A DNA stretch of 64,000 bases from Adiantum capillus-veneris (taxonomy: Eukaryota > Streptophyta > Polypodiopsida > Polypodiales > Pteridaceae): contig CM043963.1 in assembly GCA_014529385.2 (NCBI GenBank), forward strand, positions 81,058,412 through 81,122,411, in the 5' to 3' direction. This document shows, one piece after another, positions 22,295-34,395 of this stretch. The notes below the pieces were generated by a model. The model saw only the letters and a list, made by a program, of their open reading frames with translations, did not search any database and had not been told where the DNA came from. The translations under genes and the position numbers were made by a program. Position 1 is the stretch's first letter; each line of letters starts with the position of its first letter.

Positions 22295-22714
22295 TCCTAG
22301 GGGCACCATGGTTTGATCGCATGGCTGCCAATGTTAAATTCCCTGAAAGGAAAATCTACTTTAGGTTCAGGGAAAAAGATATGTACATAGATGCTAAGGA
22401 TTTGGGTAACACCATACCCATTTTACATATGCAAGCTTTCAATAAGTCAATAAAGAGCTCTATTTTCGTGTACATGAGTTTTGGTAAAGATTCTCAAAAT
22501 GAACCTAATGCTTTAGCAAAAAAAAAAAAAAAATCCACAAGAAATTAGAGTTATCCAATTTTCTCAAGGGTTTCAAGATGTTTTTATTGACAACATCCCT
22601 TGTGAACTACCTCCTAAACGAGGCAATACTGACCATGCAATTGAACTTCTTCTAGGAAATTCACCGCCTAATAAACCTCCTTATAGAGTTTCTCAAGCTC
22701 AACAACAAGAGATT
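22295..22714 (+). pseudogene. Gypsy protease-to-RT connection
   Basis: Continues Pol: the frame 22321-22548 encodes VKFPERKIYF and an A15 tract (22520-22534) where the frame shifts. LPPKRGNTDHAIEL and then PPYRVSQAQQQEI, a typical pre-RT segment, follow. Confidence 0.65.
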
Positions 22715-23476
22715 GTGCGGCAAGTGCATGAGTTATTTGAGAAGGGCATGGTTAGGCCTAGCTCATCTCCATTTTGTTCACCCGTGCTATTAGTGAAAAA
22801 GAAAGACGGCACATATTGTATATGTGTCGACTATAGAGCACTAAATAGGATCACTATCAAAAATAGGTTTCCCGTTCCACAGGTAGAAGACCTATTTGAT
22901 AAGCTACAAGGGTGGACCTACTTTATTAGAATTGACCTAAAAAGTGGCTACCATCAAATAAGGATAGTTGATCAAGACATTATAAAGACCGCATTTCGCA
23001 CTACGTTTGGTCTTTACGAATACATTGTCATGCCTTTTGGCTTGACCAATGCACCAGCCACATTCAACCGCTTGATGGATAAGCTATTCAGGCCTCACCG
23101 AACCTTTCTTGGAGTGTTCTTTGATGATATTATCATCTACTCTAATTCACTAGACGAACACAAGAAACACCTCCAAGTAATATTTCAAGTTCACAGGTTC
23201 AACAAACAAGATCATTTTATACCTGCCAAAAAGACTATCAAAGCCCATCAAATGGCAACCCTCTTCATATCACAAATCTTCAAGTACCATGGCTTTACAA
23301 TGTCCATAGTGTCGGATAGAGATCCTAGAATGACCAGTAACTTCTGGAAGGGTCTCTTTGAGAATTTAGGGACAAGGCTAAACTTCTCTTTGGACTATCA
23401 CCCGCAAACGGATAGCCAAATTGAAATAGCTAACCTAACAATTCTTGATCTACTAAAAGCCTATGTAACAAAGTAG
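22715..23476 (+). pseudogene. Gypsy RT fused in frame to integrase core by deletion
   Basis: RT motifs: VKKKDGTYCICVDYRALN, IDLKSGYHQIRI, FGLTNAPATFNRLMD and the catalytic box FFDDIIIYS (YxDD class). After KKHLQVIFQ the text jumps to integrase: HQMATLFISQIFKYHGF, SDRDPRMTSNFW and YHPQTDSQIEIAN (catalytic Asp and Glu). The RT thumb, RNase H and integrase zinc domain are missing, yet the reading frame stays open for 254 codons. An internal deletion is the simplest cause, and the fused product cannot support autonomous retrotransposition. Confidence 0.85.
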
Positions 23477-23860
23477 ATCAAAGGTCCCAATGGGAGAAGT
23501 ACTTACCCTTATTGGAGTATGCCTACAATAACACTATACATACTTCCACAAGAAAAGCACCTTTCGAGGTAATTGAGGGAAGATCAAAAAGTCCGCTGCT
23601 ACTTAAGGTACACGGGAAGATCTTCGTTGCAGATGAGTATAGCCGAGACCTACAAGAATCTTCTCAAAAGATTAAGGATGCTATCTCTATCTCACAGCAA
23701 AGGCAAAAGGCTGTTGCTGATAAGCACAAAAGAGCCCAATCCTTTAAAGAAAATGATTGGCGTACTTAAATTTCCCAAGGCTCGATTAAGGCACATGACG
23801 GGCAAGAATCCTACAAGACACCAAAAATACTATGCTAAGTTAGCAAAAAGGTAGACTCAG
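23477..23860 (+). pseudogene. Gypsy integrase C-terminal remnant
   Basis: LEYAYNNTIHTSTRKAPFEV and ISISQQRQKAVADKHKRA match the end of plant gypsy integrase. The frame breaks near 23765 and no chromodomain is readable. No 3' LTR follows. Confidence 0.75.
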
Positions 23861-25010
23861 GCAAGACACACGCTCCCTAGAACCTCTCTATAATCTCAAA
23901 AGTCCTACTCCCGGATCCTACCTAGCTAGAGTAAAATATTACAACTCTGGAAAATGAGAGGAAATCTCACCTCGTAGGACTAGTCTAAGGTCACCTACCT
24001 AGGGCTCTAATCCCAGACAGCGTGCGTCTAGCAAAGTGAGAACTAGACCAACAAAGAAGATGTCAACCAAGGATGGAGCTTGACCCATAGGCACATAGAA
24101 ACAAATAGATAGGTGTCAATCATCTACTCGACCTTCTATGGGCAATCACTAACATGGAAAACTAACTCAAAGAACACTATGTATGCACAAAAGCTACCTT
24201 ATCTATGACGGTTTCACTCTCCGAAACAAGATCTAACGTTGTTGAGTCTTCACGAAACTCGAGGGATGACCACTACACACCTAAAGGACACTACTCTAAA
24301 TTATTTAAAGTTGTTGAATCTTCAGGAAACTCAAGGGATAACCACTACACACCTAAAGGACACTACTCTAAATTCTCTAACCCAACTTAGTACCTGTAAA
24401 CATTTGGTGCAAAAAATGTGTCTGAAGACATGCCAAAAATTACAGGTCATTGATTTAGACGTGTTTAATCCTATAATATGTAGTTCTACTATCCGTGAAC
24501 GCAATGACATATAGAAATCTCTAATCGGATGCAAGGTTAGAGAGAAAACTCACCTCAAAGCTCATGGGAGAGCTCTTCCAAAGAGACCAAAACCATGCAA
24601 GCTTGGTGTTGGCATGTAGCTCTTGCCGTTACTAACACGATGGTGAAGACACCTTTGCAATGTAGCATTTGTAGCATGTGTAGAGAGTAGAAGAAGATCA
24701 CTCACTCTCTCACACAAAACTCATGGAACCCTCAGTTGAGCTCAAAAGTTGATTAATTCAAAAAGTTGCCCTTAGGGTTACAAAAATTGTCTTTTATACC
24801 TCAGCCTTGGAGGTTCTAATTTATTAAAATCATCTCCTACTTTCTACCATGGGTTTGGTTAATCCGCATATTTAGTATATTACAATCTGGAAACTCAATT
24901 GAGTCTCAAAAAATAATTACATTGAGTTTGACAAAATAAATAATACAAAATTGGGCTTTTCCCTATGTTCGCTGTTTAACATAGTCCATAGCTACTAATT
25001 GCCCATGCAA
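23861..25010. other. Repeat-rich intergenic, no gene seen
   Basis: Includes a 72-bp tandem duplication (24238-24309 and 24310-24381) around CACTACACACCTAAAGGACA. No LTR border can be identified and short frames look like chance. Confidence 0.4.
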
Positions 25011-25238
25011 TCAATGCAATATTATGTAGTGGAAGGAATCTATGAAGTTCTTAGAGGCTATCATGCACTTACACACAATAGACTTCTCCACCTTGCACAA
25101 AATGCAATCAGAATCATGGAGACCCCAACAATCGTCTAAAAAATCAAGGCATTTCTCTGACATGTAGATGACCATGGTAGAAGTCTTCATGATCTCATCA
25201 TCATCATGGAATAAGTCAACAAACACATGCATGGGCAT
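25011..25238 (-). pseudogene. Third copy fragment of the convergent partner gene
   Basis: Minus-strand text VFVDLFHDDDEIMKTSTMVI, KCLDFLDDCWG and KCMIASKNFIDSF aligns with the 43.8-kb partner gene (VFAVFFFDEQIRTTAIMFI, SCLDFLDDNWD, KFIISSQNFLVSF). Only about 75 residues remain. No H3 or Ulp1 remnant is visible next to it; the neighbouring DNA on the low side is gypsy-derived. Confidence 0.65.
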
Positions 25239-27350
25239 GAATATGGAGACACATATAACACGACTAGCAATATTTGGTCTTAGGCACTTTTGTGTCTCCT
25301 AATGGAGCTTTAGTCTAAAGCACTTAGAGGTTTTAGAGGAAGAGATTGGCCACTCTAGACTTCCCTTTGTAGGAAGTAGGAGATATTGAAGTGTACTAGA
25401 CCAACGGAGAATGAGGAGCATTGTAAAAGTGCTCATACACAATCACACTAAAATTTGAGGAAGTCCCACTTCAGAGCCTCAAAGTCAATTATGGGCCTAA
25501 CTTCTTATTAAGAGGTTCAAACTTATCAAGAAGTACCAAATTCCATGTATATCCAATTGCCAAAATACCATGATGTAATAAATTATTCAGTACTTAGGTA
25601 ATGTGCTTTTTTCCACAAAGGGAAATTTTCTCATACCCAGAGTGTTGAGACCTCTTTGATAGTCCCTTCATCAAATTGTATATCATTTCACTAATCATGA
25701 GATAAGCCACTTTCAAAATCCATCATCCTATTATGGAACCTTAAACCACCTTTTCATGCTCCAAATCAACTAAGGCTTCATGTACATCATCAAGGGCATG
25801 TAGATACTTAATTTATGTGGGAAAAGTGCAGTATCATGATACTGGTCTATTGTGTCAATTTTCATTTTTTACAAGTCTCGTGCATTGCCCTATGCCTATA
25901 GACATGTACATCACTATGTTGAAAACAAGCACTAATAATTGATTTTTGGATTTTTGAAGCCTAATTATTAATGGATAATGTATGGATGAACAAAAGCACC
26001 CCAAGGATAGTATCACTCGAGGAATAGATAGCAAGTCTCAAATCATATGAACCAATTAAATTTTGACAATCCTCATCCAAAGACAATCGGTCCAAAGACA
26101 ACCTACATATGGTTGTGTCATGGGACCACTCAAGCTAAGAAGAGGGGATTGTTAACAAGTAGAGCACATACCATTTAAAGCGAGACCACATGCAATCGAA
26201 GAGGGATTTGGAATTATATTAATTATTTTGATGGTTGTACATATGAGATTTTATTGAGTAAATTAAGATAGATGTCTTCCAACTTGTAATGTCATTACCT
26301 AGGAAACTTAGTTTGCCAGTTTTATGAGCCATATTGTCCACTTTGTCGTTATGAGTATTTTGTCTACCCTCTTGCTTCTTGTGCTCGTATCTCCATCGTC
26401 CAAAGTGCTATTGCAAAATCCATGATTGGCATTGCGATCATAGATGAAAGCTTTTCAATTCAATATAAGTCTTTTGAGAAAATTTTGTGTTTTTGTTGAG
26501 GCTATCTTCTTCTTATTTCAACTTGTTTTGCTTGATTTATGCATTAGGATAGAGCTCCCTTAAACAAAGCTATTGAGTGTATTAGGCGTTGAAACCCCGA
26601 CCTACTAAGAATAGGCCACTAGAAATAAATGTGAATTTTCTTGAATGGAAAATCAAAAATTTGAAACCAAAGACAGGTTCTACTTGCTCTTTTTTACCAC
26701 ACTAGAAATTTTGGTTCTATTTGAAGCACTTTAGCCTAGTGAAATACACATGTGTGCTTGCAGATGGAAGACTAGCTTTGGGTGACTGACACTCATTAGA
26801 AATTGATACTCAAAAGCAGTAAGTTGTGAATGGGTTTTTTTAGGGATTGACAATCTCTAATAGCCTCCATGCACTAGTTGGATCATTTACATCCCACGAT
26901 TGACATATCAGTGTCTTTCGTTCTCCTTTGCTACCATTGATATGGTGAGGTTGAGTAGCTAGCTGGCACATGCCACAATGGCCACAAATAACAGAGTCAT
27001 AATTGTATCCATAATTTCTATTGAGGGCAATCGCATAGGGTAGTGCTACAACTATCATTATAAACACAATTGGAGGCAATGGCTTGAAAAAAAATAGAGT
27101 ACAAAGTACTGATCACGAGATGTAGAGTGTTGAATGAAGATGATTCATATTCTCAATTGGTTGAGGAAGATTGGCCTAACGTCACTAAAATTTATTTTTG
27201 CAAGGTGGAAGATAACCACTATTGAATTTATCAAGATATTCAGTTCGCATCTTGTTATAGTCAGGAAGCACAAATCCTTTTTTGGCTGTACTCATCAAAG
27301 CATCTTGAAATATTGGATTGCGCATAGCATTTAATGATATGCCACATTAG
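25239..27350. other. Intergenic, no gene recognised
   Basis: Two kilobases without a recognisable domain, LTR or tandem repeat. Frames at 26840-27079 and 27134-27334 lack similarity to known families and have no supporting context. Confidence 0.35.
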
Positions 27351-27693
27351 GAGAAAGTTGGACTCACTTTTGGGCCCTGTCAGAAGTGCCACATCGGCTT
27401 AGAGAGAGAAAATGAAAATGTTAACTTGTGCATTTTATGTGATGCTTTTCTGCGCAACAAAACGCCAAAATGACATTCTGTGGTAGGTAGCCGCCGTCTT
27501 TATCATTCTTATCCTTCGTTCTCTTGTCAGGAATCCAACTAACCGTATGACTAATGATTTGAAATGCCAACTTACAAGCGTTCCCTCCAGAAACATAAGC
27601 CACACGAACTCTATCAACTCTAAACTTGAGAATATGGCTTTCCCTCCCAAAACCTGAGACATTTCTCCGTCTTCTTCTCTATCAACTCTAGGA

Positions 27694-28291
27694 ATGGAGA
27701 ACGCATCTTTTCCTGATGGAAACACTAATTTGAACTTACAATCCTCGGCCCCTTCATCTTTAACACTTACCCATAGAAAGAACACACATCATCTTCATGT
27801 TGATGTATTGCAAGAGTACGCACCGTTGCAGAAACGTAGGAGGGAGTCTTTCTTATCTCAACGGGAGAAAGAACTTAGAAGGACAAACAAGGAACATCAT
27901 TTGGATTTGTGGACCGATGGGTTTATTTATCCAAAGGATCCTATGACAAATGCGCCACCTCCCTTTGTTAATATCACTAACCTCTTACATTTCACAGGCA
28001 ATGGCAAGGATGGGCTATTGGGATACACCGAACATTTGGAAATGAGAGGATTGAATGCGGAAAGGCAAAGAAACTTCCTCGCAATGGAGAACATGCAGCT
28101 AAAGAAACTTAATGAAGCATGCTCTCAAAAGATTTCATCAAACAAAGAGACAATCCAAGGCCTTGAGAAGAAGATCACAAGTTTGCGAGAGAAAGACACC
28201 TTGGTAGTCGGAAAAGAAAACGAGATCTGTGCAACCTTGAGAACATGAAGGTTGGTATTGGTGGCCTGAAAAAACGAATACGAGCTTTAAG
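27694..28291 (+). pseudogene. DDE-type transposase gene, 5' exon with coiled coil
   Basis: Starts MENASFPDGNTNLNLQSSAP. From residue ~115 a heptad-rich stretch (NMQLKKLNEACSQKISSNKE then GLEKKITSLREKD) predicts a coiled coil. A frameshift near 28235 precedes KRIRALR and a GTAACT donor at 28292. The next exon at 28387, after TTTTTGGCAG, begins the conserved transposase part. I place it with the transposase by adjacency and splice signals. Confidence 0.5.
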
Positions 28292-28386
28292 GTAACTCGA
28301 AGTTTGTTTCTTCAATGTGCTTCATTAAGAAGTGGATACACTTACTTTCCTATACATGATCATAACGCATTGTGCTTTTTTGGCAG

Positions 28387-30400
28387 GTCTTTACTGCATC
28401 CACACTCGAACGGTGCAGGCTTCAATGCCAGAGTGCATTACAGCCATCTAGTTCCAAAAGAAGTAGTTGAAGAGATGATAACTCAGAAAAAATTTTGTAA
28501 GTTGAAAGGGAGGCTACTTACCTCCTTCATGAACGAGAATCAGCTGGAACCAATGGAAGTGCAAGCAATACTTGATGAGAGTGGCATCTCGCAGATGGGA
28601 TACAGGGCACTCTTCAAAGCATTAGCTAAAAAATCTTAAAATAAACTACAGAAAGGATCATTGCTGCCAAAGCCATCAAATGTAAAGGCTGCTCGCCGAC
28701 ACGTAAACGATGAGGTGTTTGAGAAACTTGGGTCACCATTCCATATTGAAGCAACGTTCTTAGGCAAGGGCGGTAGAGAGGTACAGTTTAATGAGCACAA
28801 CAACCTCTTCGTTGATCTTGAAGCATTGCAAAGGTATGCAGTTCACTTCTTTGACATCAGTCGAGACGAGTGCGGTGGGGTTCTCAAGTTTGTTTTGAAG
28901 CTCGACGAGTGAGAGGTCCTGAAGAACAAGAAGTTGGAGAGAGTCACCATTACCCTCATGAACAGAGCTCTGGATCCATCAATAACGAAAGAGGATCCAT
29001 GATACTTCAACGTGCAATCTGAAAACAACATTCTATCTCTAGGATCATTTCAGGTATACTTCGTTCAATCTGTGATAACAAAAATATTGATTATTTGGTT
29101 GTTGATTTTGTGTTTTCATTTTTCACTGCAGGTTGATAAAGAAAATTTTGAAATCCTCGATTGGGTTTTTAGTCAAACCCAAAGTCCTTCTATCATCAGT
29201 GAACAAAGAAACGGAGCCGTTCTTTCAGTGGAAGGATTTGGCGACTACACAGTGGAATGGCACATGAAAGGTGACTTAAAGACTCTTAAGTGTATGTACA
29301 ACATAACACACGAAGTAGCTGTGGCAAATCCATGCTTATATTGCATGGCAGATGCACAATCACTTGAGAGTGTGCAATGGATTCAAGCTCCCAACAGACA
29401 TCTTCAAGATAAAACTTTTAAACGAGTGCTTGATATTCCTCTGAGTAGAGTTCACGTCTGTACACTTCATGCACTCTGTCGAATAATTGAAAAGGTGGTT
29501 CATTTGTACATATGTTTTGCATGGACATTAAAGCCAGAGAGTGAGTCGAATAGAGTGATCAAAGCATTAGAGGGAGTGCTCTCAGACATTGGTTTGCATG
29601 GAGGCAATGTCAAAATCAAAGAGGACCCTAAGATGTCTCAAAGTCGGTACAAGGTACTGAGGAAAGCATCGATAGGCGGAGTGAAGGCAAGAAGGTTTCT
29701 TGGGTTTAGCCTCAAAGATTCAGATAGAGAAGAAATGAGAATCCTATTCAACAAATGGAAACAGTTACATAAAGTGGTTAAAGACAATGCTGGTGGTGGG
29801 GCAATCCAGAATCACAAGGCAAAGGTGTGGAAATCACTAGATAAAATTTTTCACTACCTTGAGCAACATTCTTGGGACCAAAGTAAGCTCACATCATTTC
29901 AAGCAGCCTTGCAGGATTGGAAAAAGGCATACCTTACAGGGTGGGGTGGGCAGCATATCACACATTACATGGTAGGTTGGCATTCTACGTATACAAAAAA
30001 AAATTTTAAATTGTACTCAACTGACCATTTTGTTTTATTTCAATGCAGCACATATTGTTCAACCATGGTCCATATTTTGCCAAGACATACGGCTCACTAT
30101 CAATATGGTCCACACAAGGCATGGAAAAAACCCACTACATGGCAAGAGCAGGTTATTTTAAGCACACTCGACATGGGGGAGGAAAAGAAAAGGCCAATAG
30201 CCTATTAGAGTTACACTAATGGACTTATAGACGACTACTTCATAGAGCAAGGTAGAAGGAACTTCTTAACAGTTCAGAAATTACACGGTCTTTACAACAC
30301 ATCCGCAAAGAGAAGAAACAGATGTCTTGGGGAGCTTCAAATGCGGCGGAGCGCCATGCGAGGTGGCGCCGGTCACGAGTCAGGAGCGGGAGAAGATGGA
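28387..30400 (+). pseudogene. RNase H-like (DDE) transposase, family unassigned
   Basis: Exons 28387-~29053, 29132-29969 and 30049-~30400 have GT-AG borders. Conserved-looking blocks: SGISQMGYRALFKAL; LKFVLKLDE (candidate first Asp); KLERVTITLMNRAL; MKGDLKTLKCMYN (candidate second Asp); CLYCMAD and VHVCTLHALCRIIEK (Cys/His zinc-ligand-like insert after the second Asp, as in hAT and KDZ-type transposases); HILFNHGPYFAKTYGSLSIW and GMEKTHYMARAGY (candidate Glu). A basic C-terminus with ARWRRSRVRSGRRW follows. In-frame stops occur at 28637, 28910, ~28999, 30211 and 30250. No terminal inverted repeat was found. RNase H-like assignment rests on the D-D-C/H-E order. Confidence 0.6.
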
Positions 30401-30871
30401 CCTGAGCCCGTCGTTTTTATCCTCTTCGATGCACCCCCTTCCTCCTCACTTTGTACCTCTTCAATGTGCAAGCTCTGTAGACGAGCTCGTTCCTCTGTTG
30501 ATGGCAGCATCCCCACGGGCATCATGCGTCTTCTTTCCCTCAGAAATAGCCGCTTATTGTATGGATCTAAGATTTTTGGGTCTTCAACCCCTTCACAGCC
30601 AGAGCCTGAGTTGTGTAGGACATGAAATAGGGGGCTCTGAGTGCCTGACACCCATACCCAATGCCAAATACACATAGAGAAAACTGTTTTTCAATCAGAC
30701 TTACTCTTTATGCATTTAGTGGGAGGGGGTGCTCACCACACAATCTTGTAATAACTTTCATTGCAAACAGTGGGAACTTTGCATTGTCATCGGAGTATTC
30801 CTTGTGGTATATTATGATCTACATAATAATTGCAATGAATTTATGGGCTGTAAGTGAGATCAATACAATTG

Positions 30872-31753
30872 TCAAGTACTTGAATTGTTTCTACGAACCT
30901 TTTTGTGGTTGAAACGCCCGATGTAGTGAGACAACGCCGCATCCTTGCCTTGGACTCCAGTGACAAGCCCTTTCCATGAGCCTCCTGCTCTTCTAAGGAA
31001 ACTATCGTCATACACTAGCACCTGGCGGCAAAAAAAATGTTCATGATATTTTATCACTCGGCCATCTCTAATACCATCTGAATGCACGACAAAAGGTACC
31101 ATCTGATTCTCGTCCATTTCCAGCATCGACCTCCACCACAAGTGAATAGACTGACTATTCATTACATGATATTCGGGTGCCACGTGTCTACCCATGTTTT
31201 CCAAGCCGAGTTGTTTTGTTGTCAATTCAAACTGCTCATCTGTTGGCAAATTGGCCTCTCCGGACTTCGCCTCATTGAACGTATCTTTAACCAGTTACGA
31301 CCCTGAAGTGAACTGTGAGTCGCGGACAGCTGTGTCAGCAATAAGATGTTGGTCCACTCCATCATCGTCCACAAACCCCATGTCTGCCTCACAAAAATTT
31401 GCAATTGCCACTAGGCAGTAGTCCTCCCGTATATTGAGCTCATGCATGATATCTGTGAGTAGAACATAGTGGGTGTCGCCTGCCATAGCAAAGCTGAGAG
31501 CACAATTCAGAGGCAAAGTCGCTTCCATACTTGGGCTTTCTTGCTTGCACCCTATTTTTGCATCCGCAAGAGAAACAAGAGTTAAGCCCGCATCAAATGT
31601 TTCCTTTTGTACCTCTTCCCACTCTTCTTCTGGGTTGAATTTCACCTCCACATCCTCTATTTCTTCCTCCGGTGCCAATGGACAACTACCAAAAGTTGTT
31701 GACTGCAAAGTCTCTGACTCGCCATCCGAAGAATGTGAATAGTTTTTCTTCAC
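30872..31753 (-). pseudogene. Accessory ORF convergent with the transposase, one internal stop
   Basis: A single minus-strand frame of 294 codons interrupted only by TAA at about 31295. It starts MKKNYSHSSDGESETLQ, has an acidic segment (PEEEIEDVEVKFNPEEEWEE), then SIHLWWRSMLEMDENQMVPF and YDDSFLRRAGGSWKGLV. I do not recognise it. Its tail-to-tail placement with the transposase mirrors the H3-Ulp1/partner arrangement, which suggests a second gene of the same element. Confidence 0.5.
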
Positions 31754-31874
31754 ATGTATCCTCGCTCATGTCTGTCTCCAGGACTATGATCCCCATGACT
31801 GAAAGAAAAAGCAAGCCAAAACTATTTGGTGTCATAACAAAGCAAATGTTGGGCCTCGAGTACCCCTCAATGTC

Positions 31875-31879
31875 CTATT
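31875..31879. repeat. Target-site duplication CTATT (left)
   Basis: CTATT precedes the TG of the left LTR and is repeated exactly at 37369-37373 after the CA of the right LTR. Confidence 0.93.
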
Positions 31880-32071
31880 TGAAGGAGTACGAGCGGAAGT
31901 GCGACACGAGAGAGAGTGCGAGAAGAAGAGCACGACGATATGGTGAACTCGCTCTACTGTAATGTGTAGAGCATAGTGAGTTCTTATTAGGTTTTTACAA
32001 AAGAATATGTGTACATACCTGGAGGCCTGCCCACTTACCTGGGCGACCACATTGGGCTTTATACCCCAACA
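31880..32071 (-). repeat. 3' LTR of the copia element
   Basis: 192 bp, plus strand TGAAGGAG...CCCCAACA. Next to it 32072-32083 reads on the minus strand TTTAAGTGGGAGGT, the polypurine tract. Confidence 0.93.
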
Positions 32072-32160
32072 ACCTCCCACTTAAAGTCCAATGTGGTACT
32101 TTAAGTGTGAGAGAAGCTACTATACAAGCTAATATACAAGATATGTAGAGAAGTGATGTA

Positions 32161-33318
32161 CTACCCTACACCTAACTGCTTGCGAAAATGCGCAAAGCTC
32201 TCTGAGGGAAGTCCTTTTGTAAGTAGATCAACAGGATTTTCTGTGGTGTGAACTTTGACAAGCTGAAGTTGCTTATCCTCAAGCATTTCCCTGATGAAAT
32301 GATACTTCACATCCACATGCTTTGGCTTTGAGTGATAAACTGGATTGCGAGCCAATTGTATAGCACTTTGACTATCACAATATAACACAGGCATCTCTTC
32401 TTTGATTCCCAAATCTGTTACTAGTCGATTAAGACAAATTGATTCTTTGCATGCCTCTGATGCTGCAACATATTCAGCCTCTGTAGTAGACTGAGTAACA
32501 CAATCTTGTAATCTAGAACGCCATGATACTGCTCCACCAGCCAATGTAAAGACATACCCTAACGTAGACCTTCCGTTGTCTAAGTCACCTGCATAATCTG
32601 AGTCTGTAAAACCCTTTACACTTAGCTCCTGACTCCCATAGCATATACGCATACTCTTTGTAGCTTTCAGGTATCTCAATATTCCTTTCACTGCCTCCCA
32701 ATGTTTCTTGCCTGGGTTTGACATGTATCGACTTACTACTCCCACTGCAAATACAATGTCTGGGCGAGTAGCAATCATTGCATACATCAAACTACCCACT
32801 GCAGACGCATATGGAATCTTATCCATTTCAGCCTGTTCTTCCTCAGACACAGGACAATCTTGTTTGCTAAGTTTCACATATGGTGGCAATGGAACACTCA
32901 ATGCCTTTCCCTTTTCCATATTGAAACGTTGCAAAACCTTGTCAATATACTCTGTTTGAGATAACCAAATCAACTTCTTTGAAGTGTCTCTCTCAATGCG
33001 CATACCAAGTATATGACTTGCCTCACCCATGTCTTTCATGTCAAACGATTTTGCCATCTTTGACTTCAAAGCTGAAATTTCTTCCAAGTGCTTGCCAGCA
33101 ATCAACATGTCATCCGCATACAAAATAAGGATCAGCCAACTACCATCCTTAGCCTTCTTTGTATATAGACAGTGATCGAACTCACTACGTTTGTAGCCTT
33201 GAGAAAGCATAAACTTGTGGAATTTATGGTACCATGCCCTCGGTGATTGTTTTAAGCCATAAAGACTCTTTAACAACTGGCATACCCAATCTTCCTTGCC
33301 TTTCTCAACAAACCCTTC
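32161..33318 (-). CDS. Copia RT C-terminal half and RNase H
   Basis: Reads LKSLYGLKQSPRAWYHKFHK, the catalytic box YADDMLIAG, YASAVGSLMYAMIATRPDIV and the RNase H part (FTDSDYAGDLDNGRSTLGY, TEAEYVAASEACKE, YCDSQSAIQLARNP, HVDVKYHFIREML, VDLLTKGL). All catalytic acidic residues are visible. The domain is full length. One stop at about 33319-33321 separates it from the RT start; otherwise Pol is open here. Confidence 0.93.
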   Translation of the reverse strand, partial: EGFVEKGKEDWVCQLLKSLYGLKQSPRAWYHKFHKFMLSQGYKRSEFDHCLYTKKAKDGSWLILILYADDMLIAGKHLEEISALKSKMAKSFDMKDMGEASHILGMRIERDTSKKLIWLSQTEYIDKVLQRFNMEKGKALSVPLPPYVKLSKQDCPVSEEEQAEMDKIPYASAVGSLMYAMIATRPDIVFAVGVVSRYMSNPGKKHWEAVKGILRYLKATKSMRICYGSQELSVKGFTDSDYAGDLDNGRSTLGYVFTLAGGAVSWRSRLQDCVTQSTTEAEYVAASEACKESICLNRLVTDLGIKEEMPVLYCDSQSAIQLARNPVYHSKPKHVDVKYHFIREMLEDKQLQLVKVHTTENPVDLLTKGLPSESFAHFRKQLGVG

Positions 33319-33321
33319 TGG

Positions 33322-33642
33322 CTACTGCATGTAAATTTCCACATCTAAATCACCATGCAAAAACGTTGTCTTGACATCCATTTGGTGCAACACCAAATCT
33401 AATATGGCAACCAATGCAAGAAAGCATCTCAATGTAGTCATCTTGACCACCGGAGAGAAGACTTCATCAAAGTCAATGCCTTGTTCTTGCTTAAAGCCCT
33501 TGGCAACAAGCCTTGCTTTGTACTTTGGCTGACTATCATGGGCGGTGATCTTATACCTGTAAACCCACTTACAGGGTAGAGCCTTTTTGCCCCGTGGTAA
33601 TTTAACTAGCTTCCATGTCTGGTTTTTATGCAGAGTTGTCAT
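33322..33642 (-). pseudogene. Copia RT N-terminal part
   Basis: TWKLVKLPRGKKALPCKWVY, KARLVAKGFKQEQGIDFDEV and FSPVVKMTTLRCFLALVA are the classical copia RT start. Bounded on both sides by single in-frame stops, so it is part of a once continuous Pol. Confidence 0.9.
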
Positions 33643-33648
33643 CTCTGA

Positions 33649-34317
33649 CTACATGGCCAATTGCCAATTCCCGGAGTCCTTCATTTGCACTGCTTCCTTG
33701 TAACATGAAGGCTCATTGCAATCGATCAACATGACATAGTTCATAGATGGAACAAACCTATCAGGAGGTCGCGTGATAGGTCCAGATCTACACACAATAG
33801 GTGGCTCAGGCTCAGCCACAACCTGTGGTTCCACTCTATCCTGTCCTTGCTCCTCTTGAGCCCTGACATTTTGTCTTGCACGTGCAGGTCCATCTTCTTG
33901 GAAGACAACTCTTCTAATCTCCTCAACCCTTTCTGGTTTAGAATGATATTTGGATTCATTAAAGTGAACATCATTGCTGCGGACAACCTTTTTGGATTCA
34001 GGATCCCAAAGTCTGTACCCCATCTCACCAGAATTACCATAGCCTAGAAAGATGCACTTTCTACTCTTTGGCTCAAGTTTGTTCCTAAATTCCTTTGGAA
34101 CGTGAGTATATGCCTCACAGCCAAAGACTCTGAGATGCTTGTATGAGGGCATTTTGCCTGACCATACCATCTCTGGCATTGAATCCTTCTGCAAAACCTT
34201 GCTAGGAGATCTATTTACAAGATGAACAGTTGTTGATACAGCTTCAACCCAAAACCCATTTGGCAGCTGTGCATTAGACAACATACTTCTGACCTTCTCT
34301 TGTATGGTCCTATTCAT
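33649..34317 (-). pseudogene. Copia integrase C-terminal part
   Basis: MNRTIQEKVRSMLSNAQLPN follows the integrase Glu region (SERMNRTI). LRVFGCEAYTHVPKEFRNK, KCIFLGYGNSGEMGYRLWDP and RSNDVHFNES are the conserved GKGY-like C-terminal block of copia integrase. Confidence 0.9.
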
Positions 34318-34395
34318 CCTCTCAGAAACACCATTTTGAGGAGGATTGTAAGGAGCAGTAAGTTCTCATTTTATACCTTTTGACTCACAAAAGTC

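Noticed and set aside
26840-27334. Two short frames as candidate genes
   Set aside because: No start context, motif, homologous copy or splice support.
30327-30677. Several ~100-codon frames on both strands
   Set aside because: They overlap the basic C-terminus of the transposase and lack any family similarity.
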